NCBI GenBank assembly: GCA_964493095.1
Contig: CAZBNG010000008.1
Location: 1-43,356 of the forward strand
Reading direction: 5' to 3'
Length of the DNA stretch: 43,356 nucleotides
Origin: CAYXSX01 sp964493095
GTDB lineage: Bacteria > Pseudomonadota > Alphaproteobacteria > Micavibrionales > Micavibrionaceae
Position 1 is the stretch's first letter; every line of letters starts with the position of its first letter. Made by a program: the position numbers and the translations under genes. Positions 9,001 to 16,068 of the stretch are shown one piece after another. Under the pieces are notes generated by a model. That model was not told where the DNA came from. It searched no databases and was given only the letters and a program-made list of their open reading frames with translations.

Positions 9001-9209
9001 ATCACCTGCGTATCCGACATGTCCGGAATGGCATCAAGCGGCGTTTTTTGAACGGCTAAAATGCCCGCTACCAAGAGCGCAATCATCATCATGCTGACCA
9101 GCAGCTGATTATGCACAGACCAGTCTATAACTTTGGCAACAAAAGATTTCGTCGGGTCATGAGAAAGATGATTATCTCCACCCGGCGCCTGATTATCAAT
9201 GTCCGCCAT
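6003..9209 (-). CDS. cusA: CusA-type heavy-metal RND efflux pump (Cu(I)/Ag(I))
   Basis: 1068 residues from MADIDNQ, chosen because GGGAGGCGGCC lies just upstream. Twelve membrane helices and two large periplasmic loops, as in HME-RND pumps; GAMVDASIVMVEN is in helix 4. Methionines M589 (YMPTTLPG), M639 (ISMIETW) and M688 (MDMISTG) sit at a constant +16 offset from M573, M623 and M672 of E. coli CusA, the Cu(I)/Ag(I) binding triad. This argues for monovalent copper/silver rather than the Zn/Co/Ni of CzcA and CnrA. It overlaps cusB by 14 bases and the APC permease by 11, so translation is coupled through the operon. Confidence 0.96.
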   Translation of the reverse strand: MADIDNQAPGGDNHLSHDPTKSFVAKVIDWSVHNQLLVSMMMIALLVAGILAVQKTPLDAIPDMSDTQVIIRTDFAGQSPQIVEDLVTYPLSTTMLGLPKTKDVRGFSMFGSSFVYIIFEDDVDQYWARSRVIEALSKIQGDLPEAAKPQIGPDATGVGWVYQYALVDKSGNYDLSQLRSLQDWFLRFELATVPGVSEVASVGGFVKEYQVLIDPNRLRAFNVPLKRLMEAVGNASMEAGGRVIEKGEMEMMIRSKGYVTKLDELSKVVVYAEDGAPVRLQDVARVIEGPELRRGVTELNGEGEVVAGVVVMRAGENALHVIEGVKEKIEELQHGLPEGIEIVPVYDRAPLIEGAVEYLKEKLIEEAIVVALVSFIFLLHTRSAFVAIVTLPLGVLAAFIVMSAQGITANIMSLGGIAIAIGAMVDASIVMVENAHRKLSELPKDASRQEKNDAILLATKEVGPGLFFSLLIITVSFLPVFALTGQSYRLFAPLAFTKTYAMAFASILSVTVVPVLMLWLIRGKIRKEEENPINRWFIHLYEPILKLALRRKWLTVLIAAGLLGSMAVPLAKTGSEFMPALYEGELLYMPTTLPGVSITKAKEILQQSNRLIKTIPEVHHVFGKVGRADSATDPAPISMIETWIRLKPRDEWRKGLDADGLIKELNNRVKIPGVVNSWGYPIKIRMDMISTGIRTPIGIKIAGDDLDVIGRIALDIEAAVKDVPGTRSAFADRVTGGKYLEIEPDRDELARRNIDLGVFQKIIQTALGGMKMAESIQGRERYNIMLRYDRPFREDPEDLADILVPTPQGQHIPLGELAKIEFVEGPPMIKSENARLTGWVFVDIEDRDIGSYVKDAQKIVAQKVELPAGYALIWSGQFEQMLEAKARMQIAVPAAIFIIFTLLMVHFGRLDRTLIIMLSLPFGLIGGVWALYLAGYNFSVAVGVGFIALAGIAVETAVVMLLYIDHQVREHPPQTRKDLLEDVIHGAVMRVRPKLMTVSVILAGLAPIFITEGLGSDVMRRIALPMVGGMISTTILTLIVIPVIYYIWEGRRFKNPQSEAKEVLSHEA

Positions 9210-11055
9210 GGCCGCCTCCCGCTGGACGTTCTGCCGCTTCTGTTTCTTCAGAATTTTCGGCAACAGGATCAGCTTCGACTTTATCCGGCCAATCTATTTT
9301 CATTGGATGGCCTTCGCCGTAAGGGTTTTGCACCTCATCGTCTAGCTGCAACCAATAAGTATCAAGACCGTGCGCCATATAGAGCTTTAAGCCTTTGCCT
9401 TTGTAATGTTGCGGACGGCCCTCAAGCAGCCATGGTTTCAAGGCTGTGACCAGCTCGTTCAAGCTGGCTTGCCATTCCATGTCGGTCAGGCTGCCCTTGG
9501 CATTCATCAATGCTTTTTCAGAATCCTCCAGAACAAATTGCAGTTTCGTGCCACGAAACACCGGCATTAGATGATCACCCAGCGTGATTGCAGGCATAAT
9601 CATTTTGGGATTGGGTGTGCGCTGCGCCATTAATTCTTTATGAATATATAACGCTGCATCGACCAAGTGATCGATCATCGCCATTTGGTCATCACCGACC
9701 TCAAGCAGATGAAGCGGTCTTTGCATGCGCTGCATTTTGCGGAACGATTCCCGCAAAGAGCTTTCTGAATCAATCAAAAACTGCCCGCTGACGACAACAT
9801 TGTCATTTTCTGCCAGCCCCTTTAAAACTTCGGTGCGCCCGCGGTAACGCAGGCCTGCCAATATTTTACGCGGCTGAAACCGTTTTTCGTTCAAAGCCAC
9901 GACGACAAAATCACCGTCCTTACTTTTAAGGATCGCATCACTCGGAATTGATAAGCGGCGCTCGACGCCGGTTTCAAATTCTACATCCGCATAAGCGCCG
10001 GGCTTCAGGATATTATCCGGGTTATCCAGCACCAACCGAACACGGCCCGTACGTGTGGTGCGGTCAATGGTCGGATAGATGTAATCAACTTTTGCCTGCT
10101 TGCCCTGAATGCCGAGATTAGGAAAAGACACCGTAACCTTAGTCGTCTCATCAATGTAGGGGATATCCTGTTCGGCGATGCTGACATCAATCCAAACCGA
10201 GGAATAGTCCTGAATCTGCATCACCATCATGCCGGGCTTTACATAGGTGCCTTCACGAATGCTGATCATACTGATCACACCATCGCTTTGTGCATAAAAC
10301 GGCATGTAGGTTTTGGCTTTACGGTTTTTCTTTATATCCGCAACTACCCCCTCTTGTACGCCGAGCGAGCGCAATCGTCTTTCTGCCGCATTAATTCTTC
10401 CTGTAACACCGGTTTGCAGGGCGCTGATATAATCCTGCTGTGCCGAAATCAGCTCAGGGCTGTCCAATGTAAACAGCAACTCCCCCTTTTTGACTTCGTC
10501 GCCCTCGGCCTTGAATTTCAAATCTTTCACCCAGCCGGAAACGCGGCCAGCAATGTCAGTTTGCAGCCGTACATTTTCCGTGACATCACCGTAGCTGCGC
10601 ACCGCCGTGCCAAAACTGGCCATCTGCGCTTTCTCCGTGCGCACGCCCGTATTTTGAACGGTTTCCGGCGCAATCGTAACCGCTGTGCGCTCGTTGGGGT
10701 CTTTCTTCTCGCCTTCGCCGCCATCGGCATAAACCGGCACCAAATCCATACCCATAGGGGATTTGCCCGGCTTATCGCTTCTGTAATTCGGATTCATCGG
10801 TGCCTGCCAATACAGGATTTTTTTCTCGCTTGTCATGGACACATTTTCGGAAGCGCTTTCACTCATTGCCTCTTCATCACCGCTACCCTCTTCAGTATCA
10901 AGCGGCACCAGATCCATTCCGCAAATCGGGCAGCTGCCGGGCCGGTCAGCCACATAATGCGGATGCATCGGGCAGGTATATTTTTGTGCGTCCGCCAGCG
11001 CAGGCATTGAAAAGAATGCTAATATTAAAAACAGCGCCGGAATTATTGTTCTCAT
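9196..11055 (-). CDS. cusB: CusB-type periplasmic adaptor with heavy-metal-binding N-terminus
   Basis: 619 residues with a signal peptide (cleavage near residue 22, ALA-DA). Two heavy-metal-binding repeats follow: a full one with CPMHP and CPICGMDLVPL (about residues 28-52) and a degenerate Met-type one (YWQAPMNPNYRSDKPG, SPMGMDLVPVY) as in CusB. Next come the barrel-sandwich/hairpin and beta-barrel domains of membrane fusion proteins (about 140-430). Residues 455-600 form an extra C-terminal domain I cannot assign, ending in a Glu-rich and GGGHGGH tail. The protein links CusA to the outer-membrane channel. Start and cusC stop overlap as ATGA. Confidence 0.93.
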   Translation of the reverse strand: MRTIIPALFLILAFFSMPALADAQKYTCPMHPHYVADRPGSCPICGMDLVPLDTEEGSGDEEAMSESASENVSMTSEKKILYWQAPMNPNYRSDKPGKSPMGMDLVPVYADGGEGEKKDPNERTAVTIAPETVQNTGVRTEKAQMASFGTAVRSYGDVTENVRLQTDIAGRVSGWVKDLKFKAEGDEVKKGELLFTLDSPELISAQQDYISALQTGVTGRINAAERRLRSLGVQEGVVADIKKNRKAKTYMPFYAQSDGVISMISIREGTYVKPGMMVMQIQDYSSVWIDVSIAEQDIPYIDETTKVTVSFPNLGIQGKQAKVDYIYPTIDRTTRTGRVRLVLDNPDNILKPGAYADVEFETGVERRLSIPSDAILKSKDGDFVVVALNEKRFQPRKILAGLRYRGRTEVLKGLAENDNVVVSGQFLIDSESSLRESFRKMQRMQRPLHLLEVGDDQMAMIDHLVDAALYIHKELMAQRTPNPKMIMPAITLGDHLMPVFRGTKLQFVLEDSEKALMNAKGSLTDMEWQASLNELVTALKPWLLEGRPQHYKGKGLKLYMAHGLDTYWLQLDDEVQNPYGEGHPMKIDWPDKVEADPVAENSEETEAAERPAGGGHGGH

Positions 11056-12290
11056 TCCTGTGTCTCCTTATAACCGCCAGCAATATTGGAATTGAACTCC
11101 GCCGCTTTGGCTATGTGCGTGGCCTTAACCTGTGCCAGTTGCGCCTGGATATTCAACCGGTCGATTTTAGCCAGAAGCACACGGTCGAGATCTTCGGTTC
11201 CGGCCTCGTAATTCCGTTGCGCAGCGTCAATTTTTCCCTTCATGGCATGGTCTTTATCCTGCAAGACCGCTACATTTTTCGCGGCGGCATCGCGGGCGCT
11301 TTTAATTGCTGTCATTTGTCTGACCCACATGCGGCTGACATCGTCATGGGCGAACATCGCGCTACGCTCGCGCTCTTTAGCGGCCTTTAATTTGGGTTTC
11401 TGATTGCTTGAAGCCCAGAGGGGAATACTGACCTGCGCCTGCACAGAAAACCAGTCATCGCCGGGAAACATGCCGTTTTCGCCATCCTCGCGCTGTTTGT
11501 AGACGGCATTAACGCCGAAATTGGGTAGAAACGCCGCATCGGCAATCCCGACATCCTTTTTGGCGATATCAATATCCTCTGCCGCAATCTGAACGGCATA
11601 AAGCGCATTCGGGTTCTGATCCCATGGTGTATCGGCGGCAATCTGGGGCATTTCAATCTCCGGCACCTCGCCAATCAGCCGGATAAATTCGGCCTCAATG
11701 TCTGCCATCTGGGCATCCAGATCATTCAGCTTGCGCTCAGCCTCGGCACGCTCCACATCAACTTCAGAAAAACGCTGATAAACGGCACGTCCGGATTCAA
11801 TCTGCCCTTTAAAAGTGTCCTCCAATTCGTGGTAATAACCGAGCTGGGTTTTGATCAGCTTTTGTTGCGTTTTAACGCTCTCATATTCGGCCAGTTTCGC
11901 AATCAACATATAACGCAGCCTGGCCTGCGTATAAGCGGCCATTAATTTTTGCTTTTCGGACATTTGTTCCAGCTTGTCCGCTTTCGCGCCGCGCAAGGCC
12001 GGGTTTGGAATTTGCTGGCTAAAACCGATCACCTTAGAGGTTGGCAAAAACCGGTCAAACGCCGGATCGGATATCGGAAGGTTGTCAATCCCAAGCATGA
12101 CCATAGGATCAGGCAGGCCGAGTTCGCCTTCAGCCTGCGCCTTTGAGGCCTCGCTGTCGGCCAGAATGCTCTCCACCTGCGGATGCTCACTCAAACGCTG
12201 GACGTATTCCTCAAATGAGGAAGCAAATGCCGCCCCGGACGTAAAGAAAATAAGGGCGGTGCTGATAGTTAAAAGTCTTTGGAATTTCAT
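11052..12290 (-). CDS. cusC: CusC/TolC-type outer-membrane efflux channel
   Basis: 412 residues from MKFQRLLTIS, preceded by CGGAGAAAGCT. A signal peptide (about 24 residues, ending AAFAS) is followed by two outer-membrane-efflux-protein repeats with long coiled-coil stretches rich in Ala, Glu, Lys and Gln. DPMVMLGIDNLPISDP near residue 70 is typical of the Cus/Czc branch of the OMF family. No lipobox cysteine is seen, unlike E. coli CusC. First gene of the efflux operon; 30 bases upstream lies ECF-type promoter copy B. The frame extends upstream across that promoter, so longer start choices are unlikely. Confidence 0.9.
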   Translation of the reverse strand: MKFQRLLTISTALIFFTSGAAFASSFEEYVQRLSEHPQVESILADSEASKAQAEGELGLPDPMVMLGIDNLPISDPAFDRFLPTSKVIGFSQQIPNPALRGAKADKLEQMSEKQKLMAAYTQARLRYMLIAKLAEYESVKTQQKLIKTQLGYYHELEDTFKGQIESGRAVYQRFSEVDVERAEAERKLNDLDAQMADIEAEFIRLIGEVPEIEMPQIAADTPWDQNPNALYAVQIAAEDIDIAKKDVGIADAAFLPNFGVNAVYKQREDGENGMFPGDDWFSVQAQVSIPLWASSNQKPKLKAAKERERSAMFAHDDVSRMWVRQMTAIKSARDAAAKNVAVLQDKDHAMKGKIDAAQRNYEAGTEDLDRVLLAKIDRLNIQAQLAQVKATHIAKAAEFNSNIAGGYKETQE

Positions 12291-12319
12291 AGCTTTCTCC
12301 GAAATACGGTCGTTAACCT

Positions 12320-12345
12320 TATTACGAAGAGTATAGCTTAATCCC
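12320..12345 (-). promoter_or_regulatory. candidate ECF sigma promoter, copy B (cusC operon)
   Basis: Minus strand: CTGAGGGA (GGGA at 12342-12345), 15 bases, CGTAATA (12320-12326), ending 30 bases before the cusC start. Spacing is identical to copies A and C. Both core elements are identical to copy A, and GAGGGA is shared with copy C. Confidence 0.78.
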
Positions 12346-12358
12346 TCAGACTTTTTTA

Positions 12359-12378
12359 GAGCCTTCGTAAAAAGGCTC
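12359..12378. repeat. perfect 7-bp inverted repeat upstream of cusC promoter
   Basis: GAGCCTT-N6-AAGGCTC lies between the stop of the sigma-factor gene and promoter copy B. Read on the minus strand it is followed by TAAAAAAG, not a T-run, so it is not a standard intrinsic terminator for the sigma gene. It may be an operator or a weak attenuating hairpin. Confidence 0.5.
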
Positions 12379-12406
12379 ATCAATATGACTATTGAAAAAA
12401 TAAGAT

Positions 12407-12979
12407 TTACAGGCTTTTTGCCAGCTTCTGCATCAGCAGTTTACGTGCCCGGTACACCCGCGTTTCAACTGTTTTCGGCGTTACACCAAGGATGCGGGCG
12501 CATTCCTCTTGCGAGCGGTCTTCCAGCGCGAACAGGATTAGCGCGGTTTTCAGCTTGTGCGGCAATTTATCAATTTCCTTGCCTAAAAGCTCAAGGGTTT
12601 GCCGGTGCTCTGTCAGGCTTTCGATATTCTCGCCGCTGGCCAGAACATCATGGAGAGAGCCTTTGTCCGTATCATCCGTCCACGCATCTAATGAAAGAAT
12701 CGATTGCAGCTTTTTCTTGCGGGCATAATCGCGGCAAAGATTGAGGGCAATTTGATAGAGCCAGGTTTTAAACCGATAGGACGGATTGTATGTTTCCGCC
12801 CGGTCATAAACCCGAAAAAAAGCCTCCTGCACGATATCGTAAGAGGTGTCCTCATCACGCGTGTAGCGGGTGACAAAATGGAAAAGCGGTTGCTTGTGGC
12901 GTTTCATAAGCTGGTCGAGCGCCGCATCCCGGCCATTTTGCAGGGCCAGCATTAACTCCCCGTCGGGAAGTTCGGACAT
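12407..12979 (-). CDS. CnrH-like ECF RNA polymerase sigma factor
   Basis: 190 residues from MSELPDGELM (ATG 12979, with GGAAAATAAACCG upstream). Region 2 (DIVQEAFFRVYDRAETYNP, then FKTWLYQIALNLCRDY) and region 4 (RSQEECARILGVTPKTVETR) are complete, and there is no anti-sigma domain fused. It is the third gene of a Y-X-H block: the sensor gene stops 4 bases before. In Cupriavidus the homologous CnrH is held by CnrY and released when CnrX binds Ni/Co. Here it probably reads the GGGA-N15-CGTAWTA promoters before its own operon, cusCBA and cusF. Confidence 0.9.
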   Translation of the reverse strand: MSELPDGELMLALQNGRDAALDQLMKRHKQPLFHFVTRYTRDEDTSYDIVQEAFFRVYDRAETYNPSYRFKTWLYQIALNLCRDYARKKKLQSILSLDAWTDDTDKGSLHDVLASGENIESLTEHRQTLELLGKEIDKLPHKLKTALILFALEDRSQEECARILGVTPKTVETRVYRARKLLMQKLAKSL

Positions 12980-12983
12980 CGGT

Positions 12984-13442
12984 TTATTTTCCAGCGTTCC
13001 TGTATAGTTGCTCAACGACTTTCTCCTCAAGCTTTTTGTTCTGGTCTTCACTCAGAATAGCCTGCATATCAGCCAAGTGCCTTAGCGTCAGTTTTTGCAA
13101 CTCGCCCATGGCGTTATGGATTTTATCGACCGCTTCCTGCACATGGGGCGAGAAATATCCGCCTTCTTTAATCGCTTCGGCTAGTTCCATATTGGCAAGC
13201 TTCATCTGCTCTTCATACATAGCCTTCTGACGGCTGAAATCTTTCTCAATAACCACCAGTTTTTTTTGCTGCTGCACATTCAAATTCAGGTCATGGTGGA
13301 AGAGAGCGTGCATGTCGCCTGCCGTATGCATAGGTACTGAGCTATTATCCCGGCTCATGAAATTCTGGCCGATCAATAGACCGCCGATGGCCGCGCAGGC
13401 CACAATCATTGCGAAAAAAAGAACCTGCCAGAACTGTTTCAT
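12984..13442 (-). CDS. cnrX: CnrX-like periplasmic metal sensor
   Basis: 152 residues: one N-terminal membrane anchor (about residues 5-25) and a helical periplasmic domain of the CnrX/Spy-CpxP type. H45, H49, E66, H122 and M126 fall at a constant +3 offset from H42, H46, E63, H119 and M123, the Ni/Co ligands described for Cupriavidus CnrX. The match of all five at exact spacing is strong evidence for a metal sensor of this class. The start overlaps the upstream anti-sigma stop (ATGA). Since the target pump is copper-type, which metal is really sensed is open; additional Met and His residues (H50, M44, M38) are nearby. Confidence 0.87.
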   Translation of the reverse strand: MKQFWQVLFFAMIVACAAIGGLLIGQNFMSRDNSSVPMHTAGDMHALFHHDLNLNVQQQKKLVVIEKDFSRQKAMYEEQMKLANMELAEAIKEGGYFSPHVQEAVDKIHNAMGELQKLTLRHLADMQAILSEDQNKKLEEKVVEQLYRNAGK

Positions 13443-13780
13443 GAGGATGCCGGATCGGGTTCGTAAATCGTTGATGTAATCAGGTAAGGCGCGTGCACGG
13501 AAAATACCTCCAGACCCAAGGTATCAGATTGCGCCCTGTTTTGTGAATGACCAAATGAGACTTGTGAGGCCATTAACCCCGCCGCCAGCGCCAGAACCAA
13601 AGAAGCATAGCGCAGGCGCGTATCGCCCCATGCCGGAAAGATCAAAATACCGCCTTGCGCTTTGGATTTGCTTTGCCGTATGCGCGCCCACACGTCCCCC
13701 TCCAAGCGGTCTAACCGGGCATAATCCGGCGCTTTCCTAAAATGCGTTTCGATCAGTTTATCAAAGGCTCTCCACAACAT
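13439..13780 (-). CDS. CnrY-like membrane anti-sigma factor (by position and topology)
   Basis: 113 residues from MLWRAFDKLI. This ATG is chosen because the longer frame to 13843 runs over promoter copy C; ACGGAG lies 9 bases upstream. A cytoplasmic N-terminal part (about 55 residues, RLEGDVWARIRQ) is followed by one membrane helix (about 56-75, YASLVLALAAGLMAS) and a short periplasmic tail. This is the topology of CnrY/NccY anti-sigma factors, and it occupies the Y position in a Y-X-H gene order. Sequence similarity to CnrY itself cannot be judged by eye, so the function rests on topology and context. Confidence 0.75.
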   Translation of the reverse strand: MLWRAFDKLIETHFRKAPDYARLDRLEGDVWARIRQSKSKAQGGILIFPAWGDTRLRYASLVLALAAGLMASQVSFGHSQNRAQSDTLGLEVFSVHAPYLITSTIYEPDPASS

Positions 13781-13813
13781 GGTCAAATACTCCGTTTCCT
13801 GTTGTCCTACCCC

Positions 13814-13839
13814 TAATACGCGGAAAAAGCCACCCTCCC
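13814..13839 (-). promoter_or_regulatory. candidate ECF sigma promoter, copy C (cnrYXH operon)
   Basis: Minus strand: TTGAGGGA (GGGA at 13836-13839), 15 bases, CGTATTA (13814-13820), 33 bases before the anti-sigma start. Spacing matches copies A and B exactly, with one base changed in the -10-like element. Position implies that the sigma operon controls itself. Confidence 0.72.
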
Positions 13840-13886
13840 TCAAAATTATCTGATTTTCAGCCGTATCGGGCTAAATTTGGGTCAAT

Positions 13887-14174
13887 TTAGACGGCAACCT
13901 TTAAAATCCGGCCCAGGCATTTTGCCACATGTGAAGCGGATTGTGCGGATGCGCAGTCCGCAATGCAACACAGACCGCCGGTCTTTAGATGAAAGAAAAC
14001 TGAGTAAAACTGCGCCTCATCCGGCCCGCATTGCTCTGTAAATTCTACACCGTCCTTGCCGGTAAAAGTCGCGCATGGATGGATTTCAATCGTATCAACA
14101 TTATCCCGGTCGAAATCTTCCAATTCAAAAAACTCAATAAGGTGAAATTTCGGCATTTCTGAAATATCCGTCAT
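13887..14174 (-). CDS. small cysteine-containing protein, unknown
   Basis: 95 residues with a clear ribosome binding site (AAGGAGCAGGCT). Acidic N-terminal half (FFELEDFDRDNVDTIE), then six cysteines: HPCATF, EQCGPD, GLCCIADC and AKCLG. The final part (SASHVAKCLGRILKVAV) is amphipathic. No signal peptide or membrane helix, so cytoplasmic; the cysteines might bind metal or form a zinc knuckle. I do not recognise a family. It lies between the metal block and the mobile-element genes, and resembles accessory genes of such elements. Confidence 0.65.
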   Translation of the reverse strand: MTDISEMPKFHLIEFFELEDFDRDNVDTIEIHPCATFTGKDGVEFTEQCGPDEAQFYSVFFHLKTGGLCCIADCASAQSASHVAKCLGRILKVAV

Positions 14175-14240
14175 AGCCTGCTCCTTTGCTCTGGTTTCAT
14201 CCGGAGCAGCTCTACTCTGGGTTAAGGCAAAGATGAATCG

Positions 14241-14269
14241 AAAAGAGCCTGGAAATTCCAGGCTCTTTT
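14241..14269. terminator. intrinsic terminator, works in both directions
   Basis: A perfect 12-bp stem (AAAAGAGCCTGG and its complement) with a 5-base loop; the stem ends in TTTT on each strand. It stands 17 bases after the stop of the DUF5623-like gene (minus strand). Confidence 0.85.
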
Positions 14270-14286
14270 GCTCTGTGACCTAATGT

Positions 14287-15450
14287 TTAAGCGGCTTTTT
14301 CCAAGGGAAACCGGCGGTTCATATCCTTCTTTGTAAGCATATCCATATTGCCGGTCATCACGGCTTCCGGCAAACGAAGCAGAAGGTGCGGACAGGGCCT
14401 GTGTACATCCCACTCAATCAAAGCGCCAAAACTTTTATCGAAGGATTCTTCGTTACGCCACGGCGGATTGGTATCGTCGAAATACCAACTTTGCTCCTTA
14501 AACGAAACCCAGATATCCGGCTCCATCGAAACGACGTCGCCGTTCGGCAGTTTCGCCCAGAGGGGACAATAATCACGGCTGAACAAAACCTCCGATCCAT
14601 CGGCGCATGTCCATTTCCCGTAGGGAAGGAAAAGACGCATGGGCGAAAAGGCTTCAGCCTTTGACTGGTCGCTGTGCACCGAAACCTCATGACGCGCAAC
14701 AAGCGCCGTGCCGCTTTCGGTGTAACACCGCACCGTCTGATTTGCCTCATCATAATCATAGACCAGCGCATCCCAGCCCCAGGGCTTGATATGCACATAA
14801 GTACCCCTGGCCAGTCCGCCACTGGCCTTAGCCTTGTGGGCTTCTTCGGATGTCTTGTACCAATCCTCAACTTCCTTCATGAAGCTATCCAGTTGCTGAT
14901 GCATGTCCCACACCGGCTGGCAATCTGGATAATTTTCGCTGAGAATTTCCTTTACGCGCCTGATCCGTTCCTCCAGCTGGTTTTTCTCATCGAGTGAAAT
15001 CCGGCTACCGAAGGACAGTTCCGGCCCCTCGCCAAAATACATCTTTCGGAATACGTCATCCGGCATTTCTTCCCGGCTGGGATATTCCAGTTGCACCCAG
15101 TCATCGAGCAAATCCCGCACCGGATTGATATAGGGATCAAGGCGTTTCCAGCAATAAAGCGCACCCGTCCTTGCCTCCCTGAGCAGCTTTCCTGCTTCCT
15201 GATGAGCAGGAATGGGCATTTTTGCATTGGGCTTTTGCACCTTCACGCCGCTCAACGGCCTCGTGTAAGTCATAACCGAAGACGTGGAATCCTGCTTTGC
15301 AGAACGGATAAAGTGTTTCCAGTTGGAAAACCCTGCCTCCTGCGATGCTTGATCCAAAGCATCGTGATGGGAAACGCCCGTTTCCTTTTTGATTTTTTTA
15401 GCGTGTCGTTTGATATAGTCGGCGCTCTGGCCGTTAGATTTAAGGCTCAT
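14287..15450 (-). CDS. DUF5623/glyoxalase-superfamily-like accessory protein
   Basis: 387 residues from MSLKSNGQSA; ATTAAGGAGATTTTCG gives a strong start. The N-terminus (ADYIKRHAKKIKKETGVSHH, then ALDQASQEAGFSNWKHF) resembles the DUF5623 / glyoxalase-superfamily N-terminal motif often seen in genes on conjugative and integrative elements. The central and C-terminal parts (YVHIKPWGWDALVYDYDEAN, WYFDDTNPPWRN) are unassigned. Cytoplasmic, no membrane segments. Ends at a strong terminator. Function unknown; presence of this family supports the mobile-element reading of the region. Confidence 0.75.
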   Translation of the reverse strand: MSLKSNGQSADYIKRHAKKIKKETGVSHHDALDQASQEAGFSNWKHFIRSAKQDSTSSVMTYTRPLSGVKVQKPNAKMPIPAHQEAGKLLREARTGALYCWKRLDPYINPVRDLLDDWVQLEYPSREEMPDDVFRKMYFGEGPELSFGSRISLDEKNQLEERIRRVKEILSENYPDCQPVWDMHQQLDSFMKEVEDWYKTSEEAHKAKASGGLARGTYVHIKPWGWDALVYDYDEANQTVRCYTESGTALVARHEVSVHSDQSKAEAFSPMRLFLPYGKWTCADGSEVLFSRDYCPLWAKLPNGDVVSMEPDIWVSFKEQSWYFDDTNPPWRNEESFDKSFGALIEWDVHRPCPHLLLRLPEAVMTGNMDMLTKKDMNRRFPLEKAA

Positions 15451-15667
15451 CGAAAATCTCCTTAATTCCCGCTGAAAATACGTCGTCCGCTGCCGTTCTC
15501 CAAACGAGAACATTGGTTTTTCGATTAAGCTATAAAGAAAATTAAATCACCAAACAGCGCTGATACAGCTTCGCTATCGCGGACGGCAAGCTTCTGTTGA
15601 AAGCTAATAGTCCACTATATGGATAAAAAAGAGCAAGTGTCAATAAAACCGCTATTTTTTTACAGCT

Positions 15668-15934
15668 TTATTTGCTCTTCAACGCCGGTTCGCTAAATTT
15701 CGGTGGCTTATCGCCGAACAGCAGCCAAGATGGATTAACATCGAGAATTTGCGCGAAAGCCGCTAACTCATCATCGCGTACAATCCGGTGTCCGCGTTCA
15801 ATATTGGACAGCGTATTTTGTGTCATTTCGATTTTATGATCATCGGACAACGCAGCACATAAATCGGCCTGCGCCATCTCCCTATTTGTTCTGGCAAGTT
15901 TAATGCGCTTACCGCTTATGTTCCTGACTGGCAT
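15668..15934 (-). CDS. XRE-family HTH regulator
   Basis: 88 residues with GTGAAGGAGGGCC upstream. An XRE/Cro-CI helix-turn-helix covers about residues 8-75 (ISGKRIKLARTNREMAQADL, NTLSNIERGHRIVRDDELAA), followed by LDVNPSWLLFGDKPP, the usual ending of the domain. It is transcribed away from a second XRE gene across a 134-bp AT-rich spacer with palindromes. The pair looks like the control switch of the mobile element, analogous to a cI/cro-type arrangement; which represses which cannot be told. Confidence 0.87.
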   Translation of the reverse strand: MPVRNISGKRIKLARTNREMAQADLCAALSDDHKIEMTQNTLSNIERGHRIVRDDELAAFAQILDVNPSWLLFGDKPPKFSEPALKSK

Positions 15935-16068
15935 ATTTTAGGCCCTCCTTCACAAAGAAAAAGGTACCAATCAGAGAAAAATGACGCGTCATTGATATTG
16001 ATAATTTATCATTATTTATGATATATAGTCATTTTTAATGATGTATTATCGTACAAGTTTATAATAAA
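15935..16068. promoter_or_regulatory. divergent operator region between two XRE genes
   Basis: A 134-bp AT-rich spacer carrying the perfect 12-bp palindrome ATGACGCGTCAT (15981-15992) and TGATAATTTATCA (15999-16011), plus further ATGA/TCAT half-sites up to about 16045. The dense clustered half-sites fit binding by XRE dimers on two divergent promoters. Confidence 0.65.

Noticed and set aside
12359..12378. Intrinsic terminator of the sigma-factor operon
   Set aside because: The 7-bp stem is followed on the minus strand by TAAAAAAG rather than a T-run, so it was listed as an inverted repeat only.
12291..12383. Longer N-terminus of the outer-membrane channel
   Set aside because: It would cover promoter copy B and place residues before a clear signal peptide that begins at ATG 12290.
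13781..13843. Longer N-terminus of the anti-sigma gene
   Set aside because: The extension overlaps promoter copy C; ATG 13780 has an acceptable ribosome binding site.
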